Shown here piece by piece: positions 1 through 7,932 of a stretch of 64,000 nucleotides of DNA. The number at the start of each line of letters is the position of its first letter. The stretch's first letter is position 1. The notes beneath the pieces were generated by a model. The model did not search any database. It was not told the origin of the DNA and saw only the letters and a program-made list of their open reading frames with translations. The DNA comes from Paenibacillus lupini (GTDB lineage: Bacteria; Bacillota; Bacilli; Paenibacillales; Paenibacillaceae): NCBI RefSeq assembly GCF_011761355.1, contig NZ_JAASRW010000011.1:100547-164546 (forward strand), in the 5' to 3' direction. Made by a program: the position numbers and the translations under genes.

Positions 1-566
1 GACAGCTTGTTGTGACGAAGTTATCCGGCGGCTATAAGCTGGTATGGGTGGAAGGCTCTATTTATCCGATCGTGGATTACAGCAGTCAGCAAATATACAG
101 CACGTATTTGTCCAAGCCTTTAAACAGCTATATTGCTCTGAAAGCGGCTGAATCGAGCGAACCTGCTGCAATGGATGCCGGACTTGTCGTTTCTTGGAAT
201 GAACTCTCCAATAGAGCCATTATGGCCGAAACCTTCCTGCGGGATTATCCTGAATCGCCGGAATATCAGGAAGTGGAAGACCTCTATTTGGACCGGTATT
301 TAAGCATGTATTTGAAAGGACTTCCGAATACACCAATAGCCAACTCTGAAACCTTAAAGGTGGTACCAGAGGTTAAGGCCAGTTATGTGAAAATAACAAG
401 CGAAAATCCGGATACGGTTACTGCAAAAATGGCTGATCGTTTGTTGTACATACTGGCTGCATCCAAAGACGTTGTTTTGATCCAGGGGCCCAGCGGGAAA
501 AGGCTTCTGCCGGAGGTAGAGCAGTTCCAGAAAAACTATCGGACGGCAGCGAAAAGTCTGTTGTAA
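1..566 (+). CDS. Hypothetical protein, 5'-truncated by window edge
   Basis: The reading frame is open to the first base, so this is the C-terminal part of a longer gene; a GTG at 12 could be read as a start but no ribosome site is visible. About 187 residues are seen. I recognise no family. The visible part is mildly acidic, has no membrane segment, and includes a tyrosine-rich stretch (VDYSSQQIYSTYLSK) and a likely helical section. It ends with TAA at 564-566, and a promoter for the next gene follows within 40 bases, so it is probably the last gene of its own unit. Confidence 0.6.
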   Translation, partial: QLVVTKLSGGYKLVWVEGSIYPIVDYSSQQIYSTYLSKPLNSYIALKAAESSEPAAMDAGLVVSWNELSNRAIMAETFLRDYPESPEYQEVEDLYLDRYLSMYLKGLPNTPIANSETLKVVPEVKASYVKITSENPDTVTAKMADRLLYILAASKDVVLIQGPSGKRLLPEVEQFQKNYRTAAKSLL

Positions 567-603
567 TCCGGCCGTAACTCATCCAAAAAACGACAAAATT
601 ATT

Positions 604-632
604 TTGCGTTCCGCATTCTTTTCAAGTATGAT
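604..632 (+). promoter_or_regulatory. Sigma-A-type promoter for the aldolase gene
   Basis: TTGCGT at 604-609 and TATGAT at 627-632 are separated by 17 bases. The ribosome site AGAAGGAG and the ATG at 668 follow. This is a motif match only. Confidence 0.6.
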
Positions 633-667
633 GGGATGTAACATACGAAAACTAGAAGGAGTAGAAC

Positions 668-1630
668 ATGAACACAAAAACTAGCCATTGTAAAATTGTC
701 GATTGTACGATCCGTGACGGCGGACTTGTGAATAACTGGGATTTCAGCGTTGAATTCGTTCAGCATCTGTACAAAACATTGGACGAAGCTGGCGTAGATT
801 ATATGGAAATCGGCTACAAAAACTCACCAAAGCTGTTGAAAGGTGCAGACACAGCAGGCCCTTGGCGTTTCCTGGATGACAACTTCCTGAAAGAAGTTAT
901 CCCGAACAAAGGCAACACAAAGCTGTCCGCACTTGTAGATATCGGACGTGTAGACGAGAATGACATTTTGCCGCGCAGCGAAAGCTTGCTTGACCTGATT
1001 CGTGTAGCTTGCTACATCCAAGATGTGGACAAGGCTCTTGAGCTGGTTCAACTATTCCATGAACGCGGTTATGAAACAACGCTTAACATCATGGCGCTCT
1101 CTAATGTCATGGAGAACCAACTGATTGAAGCGTTCCAACTGATTAAAGAGAGCGTAGTTGATGTTGTATACATCGTTGACTCGTACGGCAGCTTGAAGCC
1201 TAACGATTACAGCTACCTGATTGAGAAATTCCAACATCATTTGCCAAACAAACGTCTTGGCATTCATACGCATAACAACATGCAGCTTGCCTTCGCTAAT
1301 ACGCTGCTTGCTGTTGAAAAAGGTGTGGAGTTGCTGGACGCTTCGGTATACGGCATGGGCCGCGCTGCAGGCAACTGCAACACGGAGCTGCTTGTAGCTA
1401 ACCTGCAAAATGTAAAATACAATGTACGTCCGCTTCTCGACATGATCGAGAAATACATGATTCCACTTCGTGAGAAGGAAGAGTGGGGCTACATTATCCC
1501 TTACATGATCACAGGTATGCTTGATGAGCATCCTCGTTCGGCAATGGCGCTTCGCGATTCCGAAGACAAAGATAAATGTGTCGACTTCTACGATCGTTTG
1601 ACGACTCCTGAGGTTGCTCACAGTAAGTAG
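668..1630 (+). CDS. HMGL-like aldolase catalytic-domain protein
   Basis: A 320-residue protein of the DRE-TIM metallolyase superfamily (HMG-CoA lyase, 4-hydroxy-2-oxovalerate aldolase, isopropylmalate synthase). The N-terminal VDCTIRDGG gives the catalytic Arg-Asp and metal-binding Asp. LGIHTHNN supplies the two metal-binding His on a late TIM-barrel strand, and GMGRAAGN is the usual glycine-rich segment. It lacks the long C-terminal domains of isopropylmalate synthase and the communication domain of MhpE-type enzymes, so the substrate cannot be named. AGAAGGAG lies 8 bases before ATG 668. It stands alone: promoter at 604 and terminator at 1638. A sugar- or surface-polymer role is possible but not shown here. 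Confidence 0.85.
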   Translation: MNTKTSHCKIVDCTIRDGGLVNNWDFSVEFVQHLYKTLDEAGVDYMEIGYKNSPKLLKGADTAGPWRFLDDNFLKEVIPNKGNTKLSALVDIGRVDENDILPRSESLLDLIRVACYIQDVDKALELVQLFHERGYETTLNIMALSNVMENQLIEAFQLIKESVVDVVYIVDSYGSLKPNDYSYLIEKFQHHLPNKRLGIHTHNNMQLAFANTLLAVEKGVELLDASVYGMGRAAGNCNTELLVANLQNVKYNVRPLLDMIEKYMIPLREKEEWGYIIPYMITGMLDEHPRSAMALRDSEDKDKCVDFYDRLTTPEVAHSK

Positions 1631-1637
1631 TATTTTG

Positions 1638-1667
1638 GGCCGCCTTGGTTAAGGCGGCCATTTTATT
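1638..1667 (+). terminator. Intrinsic terminator after the aldolase gene
   Basis: GGCCGCCTT and AAGGCGGCC form a GC-rich hairpin with a short loop, followed by a TTTTATTT tract, 8 bases after the stop codon. Confidence 0.85.
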
Positions 1668-1706
1668 TGCTGGAGCATGCTCATGGTGGAAGTGTATGCT
1701 CAGGAC

Positions 1707-1820
1707 GGGACTGTATCTCCTTACAGCTGCTGTTGCCACTCTGAATATTGAATTAACTCGTGTAACGAGTATTCAGAGTGGCAAAGGCAGGCGCTGCGCT
1801 CTTCCAGGAGATACAGTCCC
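1707..1820 (-). repeat. Nested palindrome, family copy 1 (reverse orientation)
   Basis: Outer stem 1707-1721 pairs perfectly with 1806-1820 (GGGACTGTATCTCCT). Inner stem 1733-1747 pairs with 1770-1784 (TTGCCACTCTGAATA). The two internal loops are unequal: 11 bases on the left and 21 on the right. Read on the minus strand, the larger loop contains GAAGAGCGCAGCGCCTGCC and the smaller CAGCAGCTGTA. These match the loops of the copies at 30118, 43801, 44097 and 63822, although the stems differ. It lies in a non-coding gap. Confidence 0.75.
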
Positions 1821-1851
1821 TCTCTTCGCACACAACCCAACCATCGACCAC

Positions 1852-1901
1852 CCCCAACACAAAGGGGCTGCCTTAAAATAGGCAGCCCCTTTGTGTTGGG
1901 G
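1852..1901. repeat. Perfect 22-bp hairpin
   Basis: Arm 1852-1873 is exactly complementary to 1880-1901, with loop TAAAAT. No T-tract follows directly, but the inner part (AAGGGGCTGCC) resembles a terminator stem in either direction. It could end stray transcription between the flanking convergent genes. Confidence 0.6.
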
Positions 1902-2010
1902 ACAGTTGGATTTGCCTGCGTGGCTCTGCCGCAGGCACCAGGGCGAAAGATCCGCCCTTCTACTTCAGCACATCTGCGCTGCAGGTTTGGAAATTGTCGA
2001 AAAGGGGCTT

Positions 2011-2195
2011 CTAACGAATCCTGGTATTCTTATTTGCTCGAAATAGTCACTTTGCGGATTCTAAGGAATCCTAGAAACGCTATTTAGACTTTTGACATCG
2101 TTTATTGCCGTCAGTCGGCCAAATAACGATACCAGGATTCGTTAGGATTTATTCGTTGCCCAATTCATCCAAATAAGACTTCTACGATTCGTTAG
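2011..2195. repeat. Four 27-bp units at 50-bp spacing, two forward and two inverted
   Basis: Units at 2011-2037 and 2061-2087 (forward) and 2119-2145 and 2169-2195 (reverse) share a core like CTAACGAATCCTGGTAT...TATTTG. Starts within each pair are exactly 50 bases apart, and unit 1 is a 17-bp perfect inverted match to unit 3. There is no coding potential. Together with the copy at 1707 and the 22-bp hairpin it accounts for most of the gap 1668-2382; nothing else was seen there. Confidence 0.65.
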
Positions 2196-2382
2196 CTCTC
2201 TGACCAAGGTGGAAAAGGCGCTTGATGGGAGATAAAGTGGACGGTTATAGCAGGTGAAGAGCAAGGTTAGTTTGGTGGGAGACGATAAGGCTGTGGGAGC
2301 TGTGATGAGCATAGAATACTGGGAAATACTAGTGAATACTGGTGGATGATGAGACGGTAGGAGGAGAGGGATGAGAAAGAGA

Positions 2383-2411
2383 AAGGAACTGCCTGATATA
2401 GGCAGCTCCTT
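2383..2411 (-). terminator. Terminator of the GNAT operon
   Basis: AAGGAACTGCCT pairs with AGGCAGCTCCTT around a 5-base loop. On the minus strand it is followed by a pyrimidine-rich TTTCTCTTTCTC run, 31 bases beyond the GNAT stop codon. Confidence 0.6.
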
Positions 2412-2441
2412 GGTGAGATAGGAGGGAGTCAAGGCTCCCTT

Positions 2442-2870
2442 TTACAGCTTTTTTTTCATGGTGACGTGGGGGATGCCCTCTTCCATGAAGATGTCGGAGA
2501 CGGTGTGGTAGCCGAGTTTGGCGTAGAAGGCTTCAGCATGAGTCTGGCCGTTTAGTTTGGCTTCCTTTAGACCGGCTTCACGAGCTGCCGATTCGAGTGC
2601 CTCGACGATTGCGCGGCCAAGGCCGTATTTGCGATGGGATTCAAGTACGCAGATACGCTGCAGCTTGGCAGCGCCATCGACCTCTCTTAGGCGACCTGTA
2701 GCAACAGGTTCGCCATTGTAAAGGACAAGCACATGCTTGGCTGTTGCGTCGAATTCATCGTATTCGTTCTCAGCAGGGACGCCTTGTTCGTCAACGAACA
2801 CTTTTTTACGGATATCAAAGGCTGCTTGCATATCTTTTTCATTGGTAATAACTCTCGAAGTAATGGTCAT
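2442..2870 (-). CDS. GNAT family N-acetyltransferase (YjcF-like)
   Basis: A 142-residue small-molecule-type GNAT acetyltransferase. It carries the N-terminal VFVDEQGVPAENEYDEFD typical of the YjcF/ElaA-like group. The acetyl-CoA binding strand and loop read LQRICVLESHRKYGLGRAIV (R/Q-x-x-G-x-G/A form), followed by the C-terminal FYAKLGYHTV segment. The start chosen is the ATG at 2868-2870, which has GGAAGGAG 11 bases upstream. The open frame extends further upstream, but only into the neighbouring gene. It follows the 100-residue protein gene by 37 bases and is probably cotranscribed. The acceptor substrate is unknown. Confidence 0.85.
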   Translation of the reverse strand: MTITSRVITNEKDMQAAFDIRKKVFVDEQGVPAENEYDEFDATAKHVLVLYNGEPVATGRLREVDGAAKLQRICVLESHRKYGLGRAIVEALESAAREAGLKEAKLNGQTHAEAFYAKLGYHTVSDIFMEEGIPHVTMKKKL

Positions 2871-2907
2871 GATGTAGATTTCTCCTTCCATATGTACAAA
2901 AAAAGCA

Positions 2908-3210
2908 TTAAGTTTCGCGAAGCTCTCCGTCGCCTCGAATGGCTGCAGCCTGATGAGGCTCATTCGGATGCAGGTAGGCGGTTCCGTTAAAGGTTCGTCC
3001 GTCCAGAGCTGTTGCGAAAAGCTCGATTCGAATATCCTCGCTTTGTCCAAACCACTCGAGCAGCTCGATATCCTTTACTCCATTAACATCCACATACCAA
3101 AGCCGGGAGCCATAGTCCGACACTAATACAAGCTCGGCTGTCTGAAACGGAAGCTCCTTCATTTGCTGTTGGTATACAATTTCAATGTCCTTTAATTGAA
3201 TGGTTTCCAT
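2908..3210 (-). CDS. Hypothetical protein, 100 aa
   Basis: A small protein beginning METIQLKDIEIVYQQQM. The ATG at 3208-3210 has GGAGGG 9 bases upstream; longer in-frame starts lack such a site. The predicted fold is mixed alpha/beta with no membrane segment and no motif I know. The middle, LVLVSDYGSRLWYVDVNG, looks like paired beta strands. It is the first gene of a short reverse operon with the GNAT gene, so it may be a partner or target, but that is only context. Confidence 0.65.
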   Translation of the reverse strand: METIQLKDIEIVYQQQMKELPFQTAELVLVSDYGSRLWYVDVNGVKDIELLEWFGQSEDIRIELFATALDGRTFNGTAYLHPNEPHQAAAIRGDGELRET

Positions 3211-3361
3211 TATTGCAGCCCTCCATGAACGACATAGAACGGCGTGGAAAAAATGTATGCCGTGATGTCTGCTTTTGATTGTAATGTTCATTGCTGGTTA
3301 ATGCAACAATCACCAGCCTTCCTTCGTCTTACTAATTAACAAAAAAAGGGGGTTGTGGAAA

Positions 3362-4648
3362 ATGCTTAAACTACAAACAAAAAGCAAGCTCATGACCATG
3401 ATGATTTTTACGCTTATTGCATTACTTGTTTTGGGTGGTTGTTCTTCGTCACGTAACATTAATGCAGCAAACAAAGGTGCGCCTGGTTCAAACAGCAGCG
3501 CATCAAATACATCAACGGATGACCGGGGACACACGGAAGAAAGCCGGGCAGAAGAACCTACTAAGGCAACAGAAGAAGTCCGCAGGCAGGGTTCGTCGGA
3601 TGCTCCTATTCAAGCAGGACAGCTTACAGCAGGCGAGTGGGATGATCTTGCGGCCTGGGAGCGGTTCGATAATTTAATGAACAGCAGGGAGGGGAGCATC
3701 AGCTTAACCGATTGGCAGTTCAATAGCTTCAACCGGCTTGAGGTGATGGTTACTTCGGATGGCCGGGCCGTATCTGACGCCAAGGTGAAGCTGATCGGGC
3801 AGCAGAAAGACGTCGTATGGGAAGCGAGAACGAATGCTGACGGAAGGGCTTACCTCTTTGCTGGATTATTCCAGGATAATCAGCAGCAGAACGATCAAAG
3901 AACTCGTTATACCGTCGAGGTAATGGCTGACCAGCAAAAAAAGCGGATTCAGGATATTGATGTCCCTGGACAAGGTACGTTAAAGGTTGATCTGGACGAT
4001 GAAATGTCCATCTCCGATCAAGCTGATGTTATGTTTGTCGTGGATACGACTGGCTCCATGCAGGATGAAATGGATTATTTGGAAGCAGAGCTGAAGGATG
4101 TGATCAGCCGGGTAGGCGATCAGCATGCGAACCAGCTGGATATACAGATGAGTACGAATTTTTACCGTGATGTTCATGATGACTATGTCGTAAAGGCGAA
4201 TCCTTTTACAAAGGACATCGATAAGGCTGTTCAGCTTATTGCCCAGCAGAAAGCGCAGGGAGGCGGGGATTATCCCGAGGCTGTAGAGCAGGCTTTACGG
4301 AATGCTATCAGTGAGCATAAGTGGAGCGAGAACGCGCGGGCGAGGCTGCTATTCCTTGTGCTGGACGCTCCTCCGCATCAAGAGACTCAAATGATCCAAG
4401 AGATGCACAGCGTGATGGCTGAGGCAGCCAAGGAAGGTATTCGAATAATACCGGTTGCGTCCAGCGGTATTGATATCGATACGGAGTATTTGCTGCGGTT
4501 TGCGGCTGTTGCAACAGGAGGAACATACTTGTTCCTGACCGATGACAGCGGGATCGGAAGTGATCACTTGGAGCCGGCTGTTGGGGAATATGAGACAAAG
4601 CTGCTTAATGATCTGCTTGTAGAGGTCATTAATCGTTATGTGGAGTAG
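3362..4648 (+). CDS. Lipoprotein with von Willebrand factor A domain
   Basis: A 428-residue lipoprotein. The N-terminus has basic residues, a hydrophobic stretch and lipobox VLGGC. A low-complexity Ser/Asn/Glu linker follows, then a beta-sandwich-like region (DAKVKLIGQQKDVVW...TNADGRAYLF) resembling carboxypeptidase-regulatory domains, then a vWA domain from about residue 222. The MIDAS motif is intact: DTTGS with Asp228. Further on are the Thr of MSTNFYRD and the Asp of LVLDAPPH. Such proteins bind metal-dependent protein partners at the outer membrane face. ATG 3362 is preferred to TTG 3353 because AAAGGGGG ends 9 bases before the ATG. It is a single-gene unit with a terminator at 4666. Confidence 0.85.
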   Translation: MLKLQTKSKLMTMMIFTLIALLVLGGCSSSRNINAANKGAPGSNSSASNTSTDDRGHTEESRAEEPTKATEEVRRQGSSDAPIQAGQLTAGEWDDLAAWERFDNLMNSREGSISLTDWQFNSFNRLEVMVTSDGRAVSDAKVKLIGQQKDVVWEARTNADGRAYLFAGLFQDNQQQNDQRTRYTVEVMADQQKKRIQDIDVPGQGTLKVDLDDEMSISDQADVMFVVDTTGSMQDEMDYLEAELKDVISRVGDQHANQLDIQMSTNFYRDVHDDYVVKANPFTKDIDKAVQLIAQQKAQGGGDYPEAVEQALRNAISEHKWSENARARLLFLVLDAPPHQETQMIQEMHSVMAEAAKEGIRIIPVASSGIDIDTEYLLRFAAVATGGTYLFLTDDSGIGSDHLEPAVGEYETKLLNDLLVEVINRYVE

Positions 4649-4665
4649 ATAGAATAGAGGTTTGA

Positions 4666-4715
4666 AGAGATCGACCCGAAGCCAGCAGGCTTGGTATAAG
4701 GGGCGATCTCTTTTT
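4666..4715 (+). terminator. Terminator after the vWA lipoprotein gene
   Basis: AGAGATCG...CGATCTCT encloses a second stem GAAGCC/GGCTTG and is followed by TTTTTC. Confidence 0.7.
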
Positions 4716-4791
4716 CTCTGTGCAGGAGATAGCCGTCGTGCAGGTTTTCTTTTACAATGTATGAAAAGAACAGAGTCGGGAGCTGGTGGAA

Positions 4792-5487
4792 ATGACGGTT
4801 CAACTAACGCCGCTTGGCGACCGGGCGGTTGTCGTTCAACTGGAACAAGCTGCAGGTGCGGACGGCTGGAGGCAAATGGCTGATTTTGCATGGGCCTTGA
4901 GGCAGCAAGCCGAAGGTTGGATTGTTGATGTTGTACCCGCTTATGAAACGGTGACGGTTTTGTATGATCCTTCTGTGCTTTGGCAGGAGATTGGGAAAGG
5001 TTCAGAGACGCAGGACCTCGTACCGTATGAATTGGCGGAGCGAAAGCTAAGAGGGTTTATTGCAAGAGGTATTTTGGATTCGGACCGGGAAATTCAGTCA
5101 CGGCAGATTGATATTCCAACTTATTATGGCGGAAGGTACGGGCCAGATTTGCTGGAGTCGGCAGCTCGTTCAGACCTGACGGCTGATCAATTTATTGAAG
5201 AGCATGCTAAAGCGGATTATACGGTGGCGATGATTGGTTTTATGCCGGGTTTTCCTTATTTGAGCGGTTTGCCTCAGCAGCTTGAGCAGCCTCGCAAATC
5301 AGTTCCCCGCGCTGTCGTTCCAGCTGGATCGGTTGGTATAGCCGGTAAGCAGACCGGGATTTATCCCCTCGCAACGCCAGGTGGCTGGCAGCTCATTGGC
5401 TATACACCAATCGTGCTGTTTGATAAAGAACGAAGTGAGCCGGTGCTTCTAAGAGCAGGCGACCGCATCAGGTTTATTCCTATGTAA
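4792..5487 (+). CDS. pxpB: 5-oxoprolinase subunit PxpB (KipI-like)
   Basis: A 231-residue homologue of KipI/PxpB, one of three subunits of the ATP-dependent bacterial 5-oxoprolinase that opens 5-oxoproline to glutamate in the cytosol. Family signatures are clear: MIGFMPGFPYLSGLP (cyclophilin-like active groove), PRAVVPAGSVGIAGKQTGIYP and the TPGGWQLIGYTP segment, over the usual full length. ATG 4792 has GGGAG 9 bases upstream; GTG 4786 is closer to that site than normal. It is followed by pxpC after 21 bases and pxpA after 19 more, the classic cluster. In Bacillus the same protein inhibits the sporulation kinase KinA, so a second role is possible. Confidence 0.92.
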   Translation: MTVQLTPLGDRAVVVQLEQAAGADGWRQMADFAWALRQQAEGWIVDVVPAYETVTVLYDPSVLWQEIGKGSETQDLVPYELAERKLRGFIARGILDSDREIQSRQIDIPTYYGGRYGPDLLESAARSDLTADQFIEEHAKADYTVAMIGFMPGFPYLSGLPQQLEQPRKSVPRAVVPAGSVGIAGKQTGIYPLATPGGWQLIGYTPIVLFDKERSEPVLLRAGDRIRFIPM

Positions 5488-5508
5488 CTGACGAGAGAGG
5501 TGATCGGT

Positions 5509-6603
5509 ATGGAAGTGGAAGCGGAAGCGGAAGGCTTGAGCGGCCGCATGAAAGTAGTGAAGGCCGGGCTGCTCACAACCCTTCAGGATTTGGGAAGAGA
5601 CGGCTTCCGTTCATCCGGGATTTCGAGCGGAGGGGCAATGGACCGTTATGCCCTGCGGATCGCTAATCTGCTTGTAGGTAACGAGGAAGGTGAGGCAGGT
5701 CTGGAAATAACGCTTGTTGGTCCTGAATTGGAGATTGATACCGATTTGCTTATTGCCGCTTGCGGTGCCTACATGGAACCTACAGTTGATGGGGAAGAGC
5801 TGCCGATGTGGCGGCCGGTCTTTGTGCCGCGTGGCGCGGTGCTGCGTTTTGGCCGGGCTGTCAGTGGCTGCCGCGTCTACTTGGCGGCAGCCGGGGGCTT
5901 TGGTGTGCCGCGTGAGCTCGGCAGCCGCAGCACCGATGTGCGCGCCGCGCTGGGCGGACTCGCCGGGCGGCGCCTTGCCGCCGGCGATGCCCTGTCCTGC
6001 GGAGCAGGGCAAGGCTCAGCTGCCCCGTCCCGGTGGGCAGCTGCATGGCTTGCGGCGCTGTCGCGGCTTGGCGAAGCTGCCGCAACAGCGCCGCAAGGCG
6101 CGGGCCGTCGCCTGCCGTGGGCGGCCGCGCCATGGTTTGCGCCGCCGGCAGCCTATGGCGGCGGCGACGGCGAAGACGGCATCGTGCTTCGCGCGATGCC
6201 GGGGAGCGAATACGGGCAGTTTAGCGTTGCTGCCCGTGAAGCCCTGTTCCGGGAGCGATATATCATCGCTCCCGCCTCAGACCGGATGGGATGCCGCCTC
6301 ATCGGCACCCCGCTTACAAGACTGTCCCGTGCGGAGCTGCTCTCGCACGGGGTAACGCCCGGCGCCGTCCAGGTGCCGCCCGGCGGCGGGCCAATCATCT
6401 TAGCCGCCGACTGCCAGACAACCGGCGGCTATCCGAAGATCGCGCATGTCGCAACGGTCGACATGCCGCTGCTAGCGCAGGCGAAACCGGGTGATGCCAT
6501 CCGGTTTCAGCCGGTCACGCTGGCAGAAGCACAGCGGCTGGATCGCCAGCGCGAGCAGGACATTCGCATGCTGGCTGCTGCCATTCGCAGCCGTCAGCCT
6601 TAA
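5509..6603 (+). CDS. pxpC: 5-oxoprolinase subunit PxpC (KipA-like, carboxyltransferase fold)
   Basis: A 364-residue PxpC/KipA protein, historically annotated as biotin-dependent carboxyltransferase. Visible signatures are VVKAGLLTTLQDLGRDGFRSSGISSGGAMD at the N-terminus, GNEEGEAGLEITLVGPEL, and PASDRMGCRLIGTPL...GAVQVPPGGGPIILAADCQTTGGYPKIAHV near the end. ATG 5509 has AGAGAGGTGA just upstream. The middle (about 5840-6200) is far more GC-rich than its neighbours and encodes an Ala/Arg/Gly-rich stretch between conserved blocks. This could be an expanded surface loop. It partners with PxpB and PxpA. Confidence 0.9.
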   Translation: MEVEAEAEGLSGRMKVVKAGLLTTLQDLGRDGFRSSGISSGGAMDRYALRIANLLVGNEEGEAGLEITLVGPELEIDTDLLIAACGAYMEPTVDGEELPMWRPVFVPRGAVLRFGRAVSGCRVYLAAAGGFGVPRELGSRSTDVRAALGGLAGRRLAAGDALSCGAGQGSAAPSRWAAAWLAALSRLGEAAATAPQGAGRRLPWAAAPWFAPPAAYGGGDGEDGIVLRAMPGSEYGQFSVAAREALFRERYIIAPASDRMGCRLIGTPLTRLSRAELLSHGVTPGAVQVPPGGGPIILAADCQTTGGYPKIAHVATVDMPLLAQAKPGDAIRFQPVTLAEAQRLDRQREQDIRMLAAAIRSRQP

Positions 6604-6622
6604 TAGAGAAAGGAGCTTCATT

Positions 6623-7420
6623 ATGGCAAGCAACCACAATTCACTCATCCGCACAGTTGATCTTAACTGTGATTTTGGAGAAGGCTTTGGTACCTATACC
6701 TTTGGACAGGATACGGAGCTGCTTCAATATGTTACCAGCGTTAACATCGCCTGCGGTTTCCATGCCGGTGATCCTCATACGATGCGCACTGCGGTCAATC
6801 AAGCACTTGCTGCTGGTGCAGCTATCGGAGCACACCCTGGCCTGCCTGATCGCCTTGGCTTTGGACGCCGGGAAATGTCGGTCAGCGCTTCTGAGGTATA
6901 TGATTTCACGTTGTACCAGCTTGGTGCACTGCAAGCTATCGTACGGGCTTCGGGAGGACGGCTTACTCATCTGAAGCCGCATGGAGCTCTCTATCATATG
7001 GCAGGCAAGGATAAGGCAATAGCTGAAGCGATCATCAAGGCCGCTCTGGCTATAGATGATCAGCTTATCATTTACGGCCAATCCGGCAGTCTTTTACTCG
7101 ATACAGCGATTCGATTCGGAATGCCTTATGCCTCTGAAGTATTTGCAGACCGGGCCTATGAACTAGACGGCAGTCTTGCCGCCCGCAGCAAGCCAGGGGC
7201 TGTTCTTCATGATGCTGACGAAGCTGCGGCGCAGGCGGTTGCTATGGCTGCGCAAGGAATCGCCTATACGCCGGATGGTTCACCCGTCCATGTTCAGGCG
7301 GATACCATTTGCCTGCATGGGGATGGTGCTCATGCTGCCCTATTTGCTTCCCGTATTAAAGAGGCTTTAATAGCGGCCGATATTATTCTCCGGTCTCCAA
7401 GCAGGACGCTGCGTGAATAA
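6623..7420 (+). CDS. pxpA: 5-oxoprolinase subunit PxpA (LamB/YcsF family)
   Basis: A 265-residue LamB/YcsF-family protein, the catalytic-fold subunit of the PxpABC 5-oxoprolinase. The N-terminus VDLNCDFGEGFGTY carries the invariant D-x-N-x-D-x-G-E block. NIACGFHAGDP gives the metal-site His, and GAHPGLPDRLGFGRR and LKPHGALYH are the other family blocks. ATG 6623 has GAAAGGAG 7 bases upstream; the open frame to its left is only the tail of pxpC in another frame. The last 8 bases overlap the next gene (GTGAATAA), suggesting translational coupling. Confidence 0.93.
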   Translation: MASNHNSLIRTVDLNCDFGEGFGTYTFGQDTELLQYVTSVNIACGFHAGDPHTMRTAVNQALAAGAAIGAHPGLPDRLGFGRREMSVSASEVYDFTLYQLGALQAIVRASGGRLTHLKPHGALYHMAGKDKAIAEAIIKAALAIDDQLIIYGQSGSLLLDTAIRFGMPYASEVFADRAYELDGSLAARSKPGAVLHDADEAAAQAVAMAAQGIAYTPDGSPVHVQADTICLHGDGAHAALFASRIKEALIAADIILRSPSRTLRE

Positions 7421-7829
7421 GCGGCAGTTAGGAGTGAGAGTGTTTGTATATGGCTCCTTACTCCCGGGTCTTAGCAACCATCAAGTTGTATTGCCATACA
7501 TAAGGGAAACCGCCAGTGGAACTATTCCAGGCAGACTCGTGGATGTAGGAGAATATCCTGCAGCAGTCAGAGATCAAGCTTCCCGGAATAGCGCTTCTGT
7601 TATTCAAGGCCTATGGTTAACGATTGACCCTAGTGGGCTGGTCCTATTGGATGAACTTGAGGACTTTTACGGGATAGAGGAATTAAACGACTATGAGCGA
7701 ATCTGGGTGCGTGATATTCATCATCGCAATCTGGAGGGCTGGGTCTATATATGGCCGGCAGACCGCGGCTGCCCAGCTGTTTCTGAAGTCTTTTGGCCTG
7801 ATTATTTGAAAAAACTTACTGGTAAATAA
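7413..7829 (+). CDS. Gamma-glutamylcyclotransferase-like protein (AIG2/GGCT fold)
   Basis: A 138-residue protein of the gamma-glutamylcyclotransferase-like superfamily. VFVYGSLLPG is the substrate-binding Y-G-S-L loop, and LDELEDFYG holds the expected acidic catalytic residue region; the RRxx-VxVY pattern follows (YERIWVRDI). These enzymes release 5-oxoproline from gamma-glutamyl compounds. The GTG at 7413 overlaps the pxpA stop and has AGGA 7 bases upstream; GTG 7440 is an alternative that would remove nine residues. Being the fourth gene of the 5-oxoprolinase operon, it plausibly provides that enzyme's substrate. Whether it acts on peptides, amines or glutathione-like thiols cannot be read. 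Confidence 0.82.
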   Translation: MNKRQLGVRVFVYGSLLPGLSNHQVVLPYIRETASGTIPGRLVDVGEYPAAVRDQASRNSASVIQGLWLTIDPSGLVLLDELEDFYGIEELNDYERIWVRDIHHRNLEGWVYIWPADRGCPAVSEVFWPDYLKKLTGK

Positions 7830-7932
7830 TAGCTTTCATGCAGTGTTAATTTTTCGCTAGACTCCAATGAAATAATCTCCTAAAATTAGATATTATGTAT
7901 GAGATTTGATAGGGATCGGGGAGAGGTTAACT

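Noticed and set aside
1645..2087. Short plus-strand open frames in the gap after the aldolase
   Set aside because: They cross the palindromes and hairpins, lack ribosome sites and give no sensible protein.
2011..2195. CRISPR array
   Set aside because: Only four units, two of them inverted, with spacers too short and no cas genes.
2142..2432. 96-codon minus-strand frame
   Set aside because: It overlaps the 27-bp repeat units and the terminator of the GNAT operon and has no ribosome site.
2871..3050. Longer start for the GNAT protein
   Set aside because: The extension overlaps the upstream gene, and a strong ribosome site sits before the ATG at 2870.
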